Assembly: GCF_024748695.1 (NCBI RefSeq) | Contig: NZ_CP087176.1 | Coordinates: forward strand, 6,689,304 to 6,753,303 | Length of the DNA: 64,000 nucleotides | Direction of reading: 5' to 3' | Source of the DNA: Pseudomonas sp. B21-040 | Lineage (GTDB): Bacteria; Pseudomonadota; Gammaproteobacteria; Pseudomonadales; Pseudomonadaceae | In this document: positions 7,829-18,529 of the stretch, one piece after another | Layout: the number at the start of each line of letters is the position of its first letter | How positions within the stretch are numbered: the first letter of the stretch is position 1 | Position numbers and translations under genes: made by a program | Notes under the pieces: model-generated | Seen by the model: the letters and a program-made list of their open reading frames with translations, nothing else | Databases searched by the model: none | Told to the model about the DNA's origin: nothing

Positions 7829-8976
7829 GAGGTAGCTCCAGAGGATGGGGCGGCGGTTCGGGATATACCGAGGCGCCGGACCAGCGCGGCGCCACGGTTG
7901 CGCATGGGCATTTCGATCAATCGGAAATTCAGTTCACTGAGCAGGACAATCAACCCGAAAGCGATCAGTAGCGTGACCACTGGATGCCCGGCCGGACTCG
8001 GCAGGCCGGCACTCTGCAAACGGAAGATCATTTCGCGCACCAGCTGATAGGCAGGAATGTGGATCAGGTATATGCCGTAGGAACGGCTGCCGATCCACGC
8101 CATCAGCCGCTGCAATCGACCGGCGGGCAAAAGGTAATCGCAGTTGTAGGAGGCAATCCAGACCAGTACCACGCTGAGGATTGCGATCGAGCCGATGCGA
8201 TAGTTCGTGAAGGTGAAGCGGTCCGTCGCCATAAAACTCAACAGCAATCCGACCACAATCAGTGACGACACCCCAGCCCATGGCCGGCGCAGAAACGTCG
8301 GCTGCCAGCGCCTGTAACTCGGCTGCACACTCCAAATCGCCAACAGTATCCCAAGGGCCAGCGCGTCGGTACGAACCACCATCAGCAGCGGCGTGCGCAG
8401 CGTGAATAGTTGCACCGCGACCAGCGCCAGCAACGCCCACACCAGATGTTTGCGGCATACAAGAATCAGCAGCGGGAACAGTAGATAAAACTGCTCCTCC
8501 AGCGACAGGCTCCAGTACACAAAACTGCTGCCATATTCGTAATGAAAGAAGCTCTCGGCAAAACGGAAATTGGCGTACTGAAACACCCCTGCCAGCGTCG
8601 CCTGGATGTTGGCGGACAAGGTGCCGAACGCGCCGGAGCGGTTAACAAACACACACGCCAGCAACATCAGCGCCAACCACAACCAGGCTGATGGCAACAG
8701 GCGAAACGCTCGTCGCAGCCAGAAGTTGCGTGTCTGTTCCCAGTATTCCTGACGCGTGCTACAGCCTTGCAGCGCAGGAATCAGGCTACGGGCAATCACA
8801 AAACCCGAGATGACGAAAAACAGATCGACACCCCACCACGGTTGCGCCCAGGCGTGGATTTTTTCAAGCAGCGGCACGGAGTCCGTGAACAGGCTGCCCT
8901 GCAAGTGATGGAACAGTACGCCGAGCACCGCTATGGCACGCAGCACCTCGATATCCATGATTCGTTTAATGCTCAT
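7822..8976 (-). CDS. Acyltransferase 3 family membrane O-acetyltransferase (PA5458-like)
   Basis: A 384-residue polytopic membrane protein of the acyltransferase-3 (OafA/NodX) family. The start MSIKRIMDIEVLRAIAVLGVLFHH carries the family's hallmark Arg13 and His23/His24. About ten hydrophobic segments follow, with PWWGVDLFFVISGFVI near residue 48 and WSLSLEEQFYLLFP near 155, both conserved landmarks. Family members move acetyl or other acyl groups across the membrane onto surface polysaccharides. There is no fused SGNH domain. It overlaps both neighbouring methyltransferase genes by a few bases, so it is part of the same operon and probably acylates the D-rhamnan or its terminal sugar. Confidence 0.87.
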   Translation of the reverse strand: MSIKRIMDIEVLRAIAVLGVLFHHLQGSLFTDSVPLLEKIHAWAQPWWGVDLFFVISGFVIARSLIPALQGCSTRQEYWEQTRNFWLRRAFRLLPSAWLWLALMLLACVFVNRSGAFGTLSANIQATLAGVFQYANFRFAESFFHYEYGSSFVYWSLSLEEQFYLLFPLLILVCRKHLVWALLALVAVQLFTLRTPLLMVVRTDALALGILLAIWSVQPSYRRWQPTFLRRPWAGVSSLIVVGLLLSFMATDRFTFTNYRIGSIAILSVVLVWIASYNCDYLLPAGRLQRLMAWIGSRSYGIYLIHIPAYQLVREMIFRLQSAGLPSPAGHPVVTLLIAFGLIVLLSELNFRLIEMPMRNRGAALVRRLGISRTAAPSSGATSC

Positions 8977-9857
8977 GGCGCACCTTCGCTAACCAACGGT
9001 TTGCGCGCGATGATCACCTGACTCTTGGGCATGAAGTGGTCGAGCATCTGCTTGATCGCCAGCCCGTCGGGATGCACCAACAGGTCTTGCCAGGTTCTGG
9101 CCCAGCTCTCCATCAGCGGTGGATACGGCGCATGAATGCGATCACGCACAGCACCGCCCAAATCCCGTCCGGCGGCCCGCTCACTGGCCCAGAAGAAGAT
9201 CATGCCCATCACCCAGAAAAATCCGGTGGCCTGACGATGCTCGATCACAAGACCTGCGTCCTCCACCAACGCGGCAAAACGCTGAGCGGTGAAAATCTGC
9301 ACATGATTGGGTGACTGGTAATAACTGTCGGGGGCAATACCTTTTTGCAAATGTTCGCCGACCGGTGCCGGCACGCTGAGCAGATACAGCGCACCGGGAC
9401 GGCCCATGCGCACCAGTTCGGCCATGAACGGTTCTGGGTGCTCGATATGTTCCAGCACCTCCATGCACACCACTTTGCTCGCGCATCCGTCGGCCAATGG
9501 TAACGGCAGGCTATTGCTGACCAGGCCAAGATTGGGCTTGGCCGATTGGGCATCTACCTGCCGGCCGAGGTCGCGCACCTTGTCATGCTCGCTGTCGGTG
9601 AAGATCACCGACGCGCCCTGGCGCACGGCAAACAGTGTCGCTGCGCCTTCGCCGCACCCGACATCGAGCAAGGTATCGTCCGCGGTGATGGCAAAGCCCT
9701 TGAGCAGTTCGCCGCTGTCGTTGAGAAACCAGCCATCAAGTACAGCATCGTGCAGGCCGACATCTCGGGGCGAGACGATTGGCGGTAATGGTTCAGGCAC
9801 AGGAATCGGCGCCGATTGCGCGGCGGGTAGCAAGCGTCTCATTAATCTGCGGATCAT
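8973..9857 (-). CDS. SAM-dependent methyltransferase of the rhamnan-modification operon (PA5457-like)
   Basis: A 294-residue class I methyltransferase. Motif I DVGCGEG is at residues 65-71, exactly where it lies in the 277-residue paralogue at 6995-7828. The two share a framework of GLHDA, GWF, GEL, GF, ADDTL and DVGCG before the motif and EHLQKGIAP/ELQKDIAAP later. The pair therefore arose by duplication, with an acyltransferase gene now between them. Start overlaps the upstream glycosyltransferase by four bases (ATGA). The likely role is methylation of a sugar in the common polysaccharide antigen; which position is modified cannot be read from sequence. Confidence 0.82.
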   Translation of the reverse strand: MIRRLMRRLLPAAQSAPIPVPEPLPPIVSPRDVGLHDAVLDGWFLNDSGELLKGFAITADDTLLDVGCGEGAATLFAVRQGASVIFTDSEHDKVRDLGRQVDAQSAKPNLGLVSNSLPLPLADGCASKVVCMEVLEHIEHPEPFMAELVRMGRPGALYLLSVPAPVGEHLQKGIAPDSYYQSPNHVQIFTAQRFAALVEDAGLVIEHRQATGFFWVMGMIFFWASERAAGRDLGGAVRDRIHAPYPPLMESWARTWQDLLVHPDGLAIKQMLDHFMPKSQVIIARKPLVSEGAP

Positions 9858-11158
9858 GCCCCCGAAGCCTCCATGGCAGCCACAGCGTGGCGCTCGAACA
9901 GCTGCGCGAGGAAATCCCGCAGCCTTTGTTCAGCTACGGCCTGACTGCAAAACGCTTGCAGACTGTTCACCGCCTGCACCGACATTTGCGCATAACGCAG
10001 CGGATCGTTTGTCGTCACCTCGTAACTGGCCCTATAGGCCGCGCACAATGACGCCCAGTTTGTGGCATAGCGCAGAGTGCGGTATGCCCCGCGCGGATCG
10101 TGCGGCCAGGCGGTGAGTTCATCCGTGGAGTCGATCAGGAACGCGTTGTCGGCACTCAGGTAGTCGATCATCGCGGTGGTCAGCGGCGCCACCGCCGGTT
10201 TGCCACAGGACATGAACTCCATCAGCGGCAGGCACTGGCCTTCGCCATAGGAGGTGTTGACCACATAGCGGGTCGCCTGTACCAGTCGCTCGTAGTCCGC
10301 GTCCGCGAGGTAGCCGTAGATCAACACGATGCGGCAGCGGTAGGTCTGGTTTTTGTACAGATGATGAAGGATGTCGCTGAGCGCTTCTTCGGCATCGTGA
10401 TGGGTGAGTTTCAGCACCAGTGTCGCGTCTTCAATCTCACGGAACGTCGCGCAAAAGGCACTGATCATGTCTTCCCAGTTTTTGCGTCCGTCGCTGGGAT
10501 TGAATACCGAGGTGTAAACCACACCCTCAAGCAACAGCTCTTGCTCGATGATTGGCGCCTCGAAATCGAAACCCTTATTGCTGAGCACATCCGCAGAGGC
10601 GAAGGCATTCAGGTCAAGCTGACGACTATCGGCCACCAGGCCTTTAATCTTCAATCGCACTGAGTCCGTCAGTGGCTGCCCTCGCAACTGTGCACCGCGA
10701 GCGGCAAAGCGATCCCACACTGGCGCCGGCACCGCGACGACCGGGTAATTGGCGCTCATCGCCTCGCGTACCGAGTTGACCGTGTAGCTGGAATGGGTGA
10801 TCGCCGCCCCGCAGGCGCTCAGCACTGTGCGCCAGTCGTTGCGTGGTTCACCGGCAAAAGGCTCATCGGGGATGGTGCTGAATTCCCAGGCGAACACCGG
10901 CAAGGTCGGGCAAGCCAGGAGCACTGGAGTGCGGTGCGGCGGCGAGAACGACAGGAATACGCAGGGCTCGCCACGGGCCAGGCAGTCCTCATATAACGAA
11001 TCGACTTCACGTTCCGGGTCAGTCACTTCGATCACACGCCCGAGGCGCTCAAGCACCGGACGATACTCCTTGAGCACGAAGTAATAGCTGTATTCCGAAC
11101 GGCCAAGGTTCTGGGCAATGGTGTGCTGGTTGGTTTCCGAATGGATGATGATCAGCAT
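9854..11158 (-). CDS. GT4-type glycosyltransferase, rhamnan-associated (PA5456-like)
   Basis: A 434-residue GT-B fold glycosyltransferase. It begins MLIIIHSETNQHTIAQNLGR and has the C-terminal nucleotide-sugar domain with GEGQCLPLMEFMSCGKP near residue 305, a standard E-x7-E motif. VVYTSVFNPSDGRKNWEDMI near residue 218 matches the typical N/C-domain junction of GT4 enzymes. It overlaps the 522-residue glycosyltransferase upstream by seven bases and the methyltransferase downstream by four. The two glycosyltransferases are paralogues (NLGRSEYSYYFVLK versus SLGRPEYSYYFVLK). It probably adds a sugar to the D-rhamnan, most likely a GDP-sugar given the neighbourhood. Confidence 0.82.
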   Translation of the reverse strand: MLIIIHSETNQHTIAQNLGRSEYSYYFVLKEYRPVLERLGRVIEVTDPEREVDSLYEDCLARGEPCVFLSFSPPHRTPVLLACPTLPVFAWEFSTIPDEPFAGEPRNDWRTVLSACGAAITHSSYTVNSVREAMSANYPVVAVPAPVWDRFAARGAQLRGQPLTDSVRLKIKGLVADSRQLDLNAFASADVLSNKGFDFEAPIIEQELLLEGVVYTSVFNPSDGRKNWEDMISAFCATFREIEDATLVLKLTHHDAEEALSDILHHLYKNQTYRCRIVLIYGYLADADYERLVQATRYVVNTSYGEGQCLPLMEFMSCGKPAVAPLTTAMIDYLSADNAFLIDSTDELTAWPHDPRGAYRTLRYATNWASLCAAYRASYEVTTNDPLRYAQMSVQAVNSLQAFCSQAVAEQRLRDFLAQLFERHAVAAMEASGA

Positions 11159-12720
11159 GAGGTGTTATCCATCACCGGCGCAGCACTGCCGGCTTGTGGC
11201 GCAAGTTCGAAAAAGTCCGCGATGCGCTGCTGCAGCTCAGTGGACGCGCAGTACTCGTGCATGCGTTCGACAGTGGCAACGGACATGCGCCGGTATTCCT
11301 GCGGCTGCGTCTTGGCCATCTGGTAGCTGTTTTCATAGGCGCTCTTCAGCGAGCCCCAGTCCGGTCGATGGCGCAGCGTGCGAAAGAGAATGCGGGTGTC
11401 TTGAGGCCAGGTTGTCAGCTCTTCGCTGGACTTGACCACGAACGCCACCGAGTCGTCGATGTAGTCTTGCATCGCCGTGTGATCGGGAGCGATCACCGGT
11501 TTGCCGCAGGCCATGAACTCCATCAGCGGCAAGCACAGACCTTCGCAGTGCGAAGCGTTAACGTAGAAACTGGCGGCTTTGTAAAGCTTGGCATATTGCT
11601 GATCATCCAGATAACCGTGGACCATCACCACCCGACAGGCGAACGGTGCCAATTGCGCCAGTGGAGTCATCAAATGGCTGTAGCAGGACGCCAGATCGCG
11701 CTGAGTAATCTTCAGCACCAGCGTGGCGTCGGGGTTGTCACGGAATGCCCAGCAGAAAGCGGTGAGAATCTGAAGCCAGTTCTTGCGGCCATCCGTAGGG
11801 TTGAGCACGGCAACGTAGACCACTCCATCGACGACGGTTTCAACCAGCGATGAAGTGTCCGGCAGATCCCGCGGAGGTAGTTCAGGCACTACGGGTACGG
11901 CTTGCGGGCCGGCGATGTCGGGCAGACGCTGACCGAGCCACTCGTGCACATTGTCCGAGAGCAGATCCCGAATCCCCTCCCAGTACCAGTTGTGCAGAAA
12001 CCTCACCCGCGGCACCGGCTCCACTTCCTTGCGCCCCAGATCCAGCGCCCACAGACGCAGGTAGTGACGGGCGATGACGTACCGTCGTTTCAGGGTGAGC
12101 GGCGGCGGACGCAATGCCTCGAGTTCGGCCTCTTGTTCCGGCGTCGGTGGTTTTGGCAGCAGGTTATCGGGGCTCAGGCTCAAGTGACGGGAGTCGAAGA
12201 TGCAGCCTTTGACCGTAAGGGTCACACCGGCATTGACCGGCGCACTGACGTGCTGCTCACGAATGGCCGCGAAGTTTTCCCACAACGGCGTGGGCAACAC
12301 CAGCACCGGGAAGTCCTCGCCCATGGTCCGACGAATCGCCCGGGCGGTGTGGTTGGAGAGCGTAATCACACGGCCCTGACGCGCCAATACTTGCGTCCAG
12401 TCCTGACGCGGATCGTTATCCCACTGTTCATCGGGAATCGAATCGAACTCCCAGGCGACCACGCAGATCGTCGGGCACTCCAGGTCGTTCGGGGTTTTCT
12501 GCGGCGGCATAAACGACAGGAGCAGGCTGTCTTCGCCAGCGGCCAACAGTTGCCTGTAGAGGGGATCGACCTCGGCAGTGGAGGACACCACATGCACTCG
12601 CCCAAGGCGTTCGAGCACAGTGCGATACGCCTTGAGCACGAAGTAGTAACTGTATTCGGGACGACCAAGGCTCTGGCTTATGGAGCTGTCGTTGACCGCT
12701 GAGTAAAGTATGAAATTCAT
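11152..12720 (-). CDS. GT4-type glycosyltransferase, rhamnan-associated (PA5455-like)
   Basis: A 522-residue GT-B glycosyltransferase and the first gene of the minus-strand five-gene operon. The ATG at 12720 (MNFILYSAVNDSSISQSLGR) aligns with the start of its 434-residue paralogue; an in-frame start eight codons upstream is less likely. A GT4 C-terminal motif CEGLCLPLMEFMACGKP lies near residue 392. Compared with the paralogue it has an extra ~90-residue insertion (about residues 180-280, including a proline-rich stretch PVVPELPPRDLPD) between the two Rossmann domains. The gene is divergent from rmd across a 430 bp gap. By position it matches PAO1 PA5455, from memory. Confidence 0.82.
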   Translation of the reverse strand: MNFILYSAVNDSSISQSLGRPEYSYYFVLKAYRTVLERLGRVHVVSSTAEVDPLYRQLLAAGEDSLLLSFMPPQKTPNDLECPTICVVAWEFDSIPDEQWDNDPRQDWTQVLARQGRVITLSNHTARAIRRTMGEDFPVLVLPTPLWENFAAIREQHVSAPVNAGVTLTVKGCIFDSRHLSLSPDNLLPKPPTPEQEAELEALRPPPLTLKRRYVIARHYLRLWALDLGRKEVEPVPRVRFLHNWYWEGIRDLLSDNVHEWLGQRLPDIAGPQAVPVVPELPPRDLPDTSSLVETVVDGVVYVAVLNPTDGRKNWLQILTAFCWAFRDNPDATLVLKITQRDLASCYSHLMTPLAQLAPFACRVVMVHGYLDDQQYAKLYKAASFYVNASHCEGLCLPLMEFMACGKPVIAPDHTAMQDYIDDSVAFVVKSSEELTTWPQDTRILFRTLRHRPDWGSLKSAYENSYQMAKTQPQEYRRMSVATVERMHEYCASTELQQRIADFFELAPQAGSAAPVMDNTSC

Positions 12721-13149
12721 GGCATCCCACGATGAAACCGCCATCCCGGCAGCTCCACTCTATGACGGCGAAGCCACGGATCGAGCGGCGTTCGCCAGTC
12801 CTCGCCCATCGTCTTCTTGCCCGTCTACGTTCTTGTTTTAATGGTCGGATTCGCGGGGTCTCGAAGCAACCCACACGAACGCCGGTTAATCGTGACGAGG
12901 GGCATTCTAAACACATCCATTGAGGATTCGTGAACCGCCCGGCGAGAATAAATCGGGCTACGCTAACGAGAACTGACCGGTCACGGTTGGACCTGTTGAA
13001 ATTGCCGAGCAATTGGCACAGATTGGCTACCAAACAACTACAACAATGTGTTTCGCCTGTCTTTCGACCCTGCAATCCAACCGGTCTGTCAGACATCTCC
13101 GCAAAGCCTGTGGGGGAATGGACGAAATGAATGACCAAGGGGCCGCTGT
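12721..13149. other. Divergent intergenic region of the polysaccharide locus
   Basis: A 429 bp gap between the two divergent polysaccharide operons. It must hold both promoters, but I see no convincing -35/-10 pair, no REP element and no JUMPstart/ops motif. The stretch around 12900-13050 is less GC-rich than the flanking genes. An open frame crossing it on the minus strand is a continuation of shadow reading frames, not a gene. Confidence 0.6.
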
Positions 13150-15032
<1,883 letters not shown>

Positions 15033-15035
15033 GCC

Positions 15036-16478
15036 ATGCTGATTCCTGTGATCCTCTCCGGCGGTGCCGGAACCCGTTTGTGGCCGGTGTCCCGCGAGGG
15101 CCATCCCAAGCCGTTCATGACCTTGCCCGACGGGCAGTCGTTGCTGGGTAAAACCTACCGGCGTGCAGCAGGCTTGCTCGATGGCCGGGGCGACATCGTC
15201 ACGGTGACCAACCGCGACTATTACTTCCAGAGCAGGGATCACTATCAGGACGCGCAGCTAAGTCGTCATCGCGGCCACTTCATGCTCGAACCGACAGGTC
15301 GCAACACCGCCCCGGCGATCGCGGCGGCCGCACTTTCCCTGCAAGTGCTGCACGGCGACCAGGCCATTATGGTGGTGATGCCCGCCGACCATTTGATCGT
15401 CAATGAAACCGCCTTCCAGAGCGCCGTCGAACACGCGGTGGCGCTGGCCAAGGATGGTTTCCTGGTGACGTTCGGCGTGGTGCCGACGGCGCCAGAAACC
15501 GGTTTCGGCTACATCGAAACGGGCGCGGCGCTGGACGGCAAAGGCGCCGCCAAGGTGCAACGCTTCGTCGAAAAGCCTGACCTGCAAACCGCGACTCATT
15601 ACCTGGAAAGCGGCAACTTCCTGTGGAATTCCGGGATGTTCTGCTTCTCGGTCGGGAGTGTGCTGGCGCAATTGCAGCTTCACGCCCCCGAGTTACTGGC
15701 GCAGACACAGTCCTGCATGACAGCGAGTCGCCCGGTAGAAACAGTCGGGTATCTGCAACAGGAACTGTGCCCGACGCTGTTCGCCGAAATTACCGACATC
15801 TCCATCGATTACGCCTTGATGGAGCGCTCCGACAAAGTGGTCGTGGTGCCCGCCGGATTCGACTGGAGTGACATCGGCTCCTGGGGCGCAGTGGCGGCAT
15901 TGGTACCGGCGGATGCGCAAAACAACCGCGCCAGCGGCGATGCAGTGTTCGTCGACAGCCACAACAACTTTGTCCAGAGCGAAGATCGGCTAGTGGCTGC
16001 CGTGGGTGTGGATAATTTGATCATTATCGACACCGCCGACGCCGTCTTGGTGGCCCATGCCGATCGCGCCCAGGACGTGCGCCGGGTGGCCAAGCAGCTC
16101 AAGGACAAAAAACACGAAGCCTATCGCCTGCATCGAACGGTCAGCCGCCCCTGGGGCACCTACACCGTGCTCGAAGAAGGCCCGCGCTTCAAAATCAAAC
16201 GCATCGTGGTCAAACCCGGTGGCAAGTTGTCACTACAGATGCACCACCATCGCAATGAACATTGGGTGGTGGTCGAAGGCATGGCCAAGGTCACCAACAA
16301 CGGCACCGACACACATCTGGTGGCCAAGAACGAGTCGACGTTCATTGCCGCCGGTCACAAGCATCGCCTGGAAAACCCCGGCGTGATCGACTTGGTGATC
16401 ATCGAAGTGCAAAGCGGCGAGTACCTGGGAGAGGACGATATCGTTCGCTTCGAAGATCAATACGGCAGGACGGTTTGA
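15036..16478 (+). CDS. wbpW: Mannose-1-phosphate guanylyltransferase / mannose-6-phosphate isomerase
   Basis: A 480-residue bifunctional type II enzyme. The N-terminal pyrophosphorylase domain opens with GGAGTRLWPVSR (residues 9-20) followed by the KPF substrate loop, and has FVEKPD and NSGMFCF further on. The C-terminal ~115 residues form a cupin mannose isomerase domain with RPWGTY, QMHHHRNEHWVVVEG and HRLENPG, whose histidines bind the metal. It makes GDP-mannose from fructose-6-phosphate-derived mannose for gmd. The name wbpW follows the operon position in P. aeruginosa; AlgA/PslB are close relatives elsewhere in such genomes. Confidence 0.92.
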   Translation: MLIPVILSGGAGTRLWPVSREGHPKPFMTLPDGQSLLGKTYRRAAGLLDGRGDIVTVTNRDYYFQSRDHYQDAQLSRHRGHFMLEPTGRNTAPAIAAAALSLQVLHGDQAIMVVMPADHLIVNETAFQSAVEHAVALAKDGFLVTFGVVPTAPETGFGYIETGAALDGKGAAKVQRFVEKPDLQTATHYLESGNFLWNSGMFCFSVGSVLAQLQLHAPELLAQTQSCMTASRPVETVGYLQQELCPTLFAEITDISIDYALMERSDKVVVVPAGFDWSDIGSWGAVAALVPADAQNNRASGDAVFVDSHNNFVQSEDRLVAAVGVDNLIIIDTADAVLVAHADRAQDVRRVAKQLKDKKHEAYRLHRTVSRPWGTYTVLEEGPRFKIKRIVVKPGGKLSLQMHHHRNEHWVVVEGMAKVTNNGTDTHLVAKNESTFIAAGHKHRLENPGVIDLVIIEVQSGEYLGEDDIVRFEDQYGRTV

Positions 16479-17276
16479 ATGCTCCTTTCTTTGTACCGCT
16501 CGCTGTGGGGCTATCGAGGGTTCATCCTCGGTAGCGTCAAGCGAGAGTTCCAGGCGCGTTATCGCAATTCGCTGTTCGGTGCCTTGTGGACCGTGCTTAA
16601 CCCGCTGTCGATGATCATCGTCTACACCGTGATCTTCTCCCACATCATGCGCGCCCGTTTGCCCGGGGTGGATGACGGCCTGGCTTACAGCGTCTACCTC
16701 TGCGCCGGGTTGCTGACGTGGGGTTTGTTCGCAGAAATCACTGTGCGCAGTCAGAACATGTTTCTGGACAACGCCAACCTGCTGAAGAAAATCAGCTTCC
16801 CGCGGATTTGCCTGCCGGTCATCGTGCTGTTCAACGCCGGCATCAACTTCGCGATCATCATCGGGCTGTTCCTCGGCTTTCTGTTGATCACCGGGCGACT
16901 GCCGGGCATGGCGCTGCTGGCGCTCATTCCCCTGCTGGCGTTGCAAGTGATGTTTTGTGCCGGGTTGGGGATGATTCTTGGCGTTTTGAATGTGTTCTTT
17001 CGTGATGTCGGGCAATTTTTCGCCATTTGCCTGCAATTCTGGTTCTGGCTGACACCGATTGTGTACCCGATGAGCATCCTGCCCGAATGGGTGCAGCGCC
17101 TGCTGCAACTCAACCCTCTGACCAACCTGATGACCAGCTACCAGAACCTGTTTCTTTACGGCCAATGGCCCGTCTGGAGTTCGCTGCTGCCGATCATGGT
17201 CGCCAGCGTCGCGTTCTTCGTCATCGGGCTGCGCCTGTTTCGGCAGCGGGTCGGCGAAATGGTGGATGAACTCTGA
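16479..17276 (+). CDS. wzm: ABC transporter permease for O-polysaccharide export
   Basis: A 265-residue inner-membrane permease of the ABC-2 family with about six transmembrane segments. FGALWTVLNPLSMIIVYTVIF near residue 28 and FWFWLTPIVYPMSILP near residue 185 are landmarks of Wzm-type exporters. It starts directly after the wbpW stop and shares one base with wzt. With Wzt it flips the lipid-linked D-rhamnan made in the cytoplasm across the inner membrane before WaaL ligation to lipid A-core. The exporter type shows that the chain is fully polymerised in the cytoplasm, with no Wzy needed. Confidence 0.93.
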   Translation: MLLSLYRSLWGYRGFILGSVKREFQARYRNSLFGALWTVLNPLSMIIVYTVIFSHIMRARLPGVDDGLAYSVYLCAGLLTWGLFAEITVRSQNMFLDNANLLKKISFPRICLPVIVLFNAGINFAIIIGLFLGFLLITGRLPGMALLALIPLLALQVMFCAGLGMILGVLNVFFRDVGQFFAICLQFWFWLTPIVYPMSILPEWVQRLLQLNPLTNLMTSYQNLFLYGQWPVWSSLLPIMVASVAFFVIGLRLFRQRVGEMVDEL

Positions 17277-18529
17277 TGGGGCACATACGCGTCACGGGCC
17301 TGGGCAAGGCCTTCAAGCAATACCCCAATCGCTGGAGCCGGCTGGCCGAGTGGCTGATTCCGTTTTCGCCGATCCGTCATCGCCAGCACTGGGTGCTGCA
17401 AGACGTGACCTTCGAGATTGCTCCCGGCCAATCGGTGGGCATCGTCGGGGTCAACGGCGCGGGCAAAAGCACCTTACTGAAAATGATCACCGGCACCACC
17501 CAACCTACGAGTGGCAGCATCGAGCTCGAAGGTCGCGTCGCCGCCCTGCTGGAACTGGGCATGGGCTTTCACGCAGACTTCACCGGCCGGCAGAATGCGG
17601 TCATGGCCGGGCAATTGCTCGGCATGCAGGTCGAGGAAATCGAAGCCTTGATGCCTGAAATCGAACACTTCGCGGAAATCGGCGAAGCCATCGACCACCC
17701 GGTGCGCACCTATTCCAGCGGCATGCAAATGCGCCTGGCATTCAGCGTGGCCACCGCTCGGCGCCCGGACATTCTGATCGTCGATGAGGCGCTGTCGGTG
17801 GGTGACGCCTATTTCCAGCACAAGAGTTTCGACCGCATCCGCAGCTTTCGCAAAGCTGGCACCACGCTGTTGATCGTGTCCCACGACCGCTCGGCGATTC
17901 AGTCGATCTGCGACTCGGCGATCCTCCTGGAAAAGGGCCGCATGGCCATGCACGGCACGCCCGAAGCCGTCATGGATTACTACAACGCCCTGCTCGCCGA
18001 GCGTGAAGGCCAGACAGTACGTCAGGAAATGCTCTCTGGCGGCCAGGTCAGTACCATTTCAGGAACTGGCGAAGCCGGGATTTCGAGGGTTCGCCTGCTG
18101 GACGAACACGGCCGTTCCATCGATGCGGCCGAAGTCGGCCAGCCGGTGGTGCTGGAGGTGGACGTCGAAATCCGTCAGGACATCGAACGGCTGGTACTGG
18201 GCTTCATGATCAAGGATCGCCTGGGCCAGGCCATGTACGGGATCAACACCCATCGTCAGGATCAGGCGCTCAATGACCTGAAGGCCGGGGAGCGTGTGAC
18301 TTATCGTTTTTCCTTCATCATGGGCCTGGGCAAGGGCAACTACTCGGTAGCCCTGAGCCTGTCCCGGCTGGATTCGCACCTGGACCGCAATTTCGAATGG
18401 CGGGACTACGGACTGGTGTTCCACGTGATCAATAACCGCCACGAAGACTTCGTTGGCTGCTCGTGGTTGGGGGCGAAAACGACCATCACCCGGTCCGTCG
18501 CGTTGCTGATGTCGGAAAACACACCATGA
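17276..18529 (+). CDS. wzt: ABC transporter ATP-binding protein with carbohydrate-binding C-terminal domain
   Basis: A 417-residue ATPase. Walker A GVNGAGKST is near residue 57, the signature YSSGMQMRLAFSVAT near 145, and Walker B ILIVDEALSVGD near 163. The extra ~160 residues after about 255 form a beta-rich domain typical of Wzt proteins that recognise the finished or terminally modified glycan (FMIKDRLGQAMYGINT and related). Such a domain implies that export depends on a chain-end feature. This fits well with the nearby methyltransferase/acyltransferase operon that may create that cap. It overlaps wzm by one base and the next gene by four. Confidence 0.93.
   Translation: MGHIRVTGLGKAFKQYPNRWSRLAEWLIPFSPIRHRQHWVLQDVTFEIAPGQSVGIVGVNGAGKSTLLKMITGTTQPTSGSIELEGRVAALLELGMGFHADFTGRQNAVMAGQLLGMQVEEIEALMPEIEHFAEIGEAIDHPVRTYSSGMQMRLAFSVATARRPDILIVDEALSVGDAYFQHKSFDRIRSFRKAGTTLLIVSHDRSAIQSICDSAILLEKGRMAMHGTPEAVMDYYNALLAEREGQTVRQEMLSGGQVSTISGTGEAGISRVRLLDEHGRSIDAAEVGQPVVLEVDVEIRQDIERLVLGFMIKDRLGQAMYGINTHRQDQALNDLKAGERVTYRFSFIMGLGKGNYSVALSLSRLDSHLDRNFEWRDYGLVFHVINNRHEDFVGCSWLGAKTTITRSVALLMSENTP

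Noticed and set aside
13008..13032. Possible sigma-54 promoter (TTGGCACAGATTGGCTA) before rmd
   Set aside because: The -24 half is good, but the -12 half lacks the TTGC core at the right distance, and no sigma-54-dependent regulator is nearby.
12428..13138. A 236-codon minus-strand open frame across the rmd upstream gap
   Set aside because: It overlaps the glycosyltransferase gene in another frame, is cysteine/arginine-rich and matches no family that I can see.
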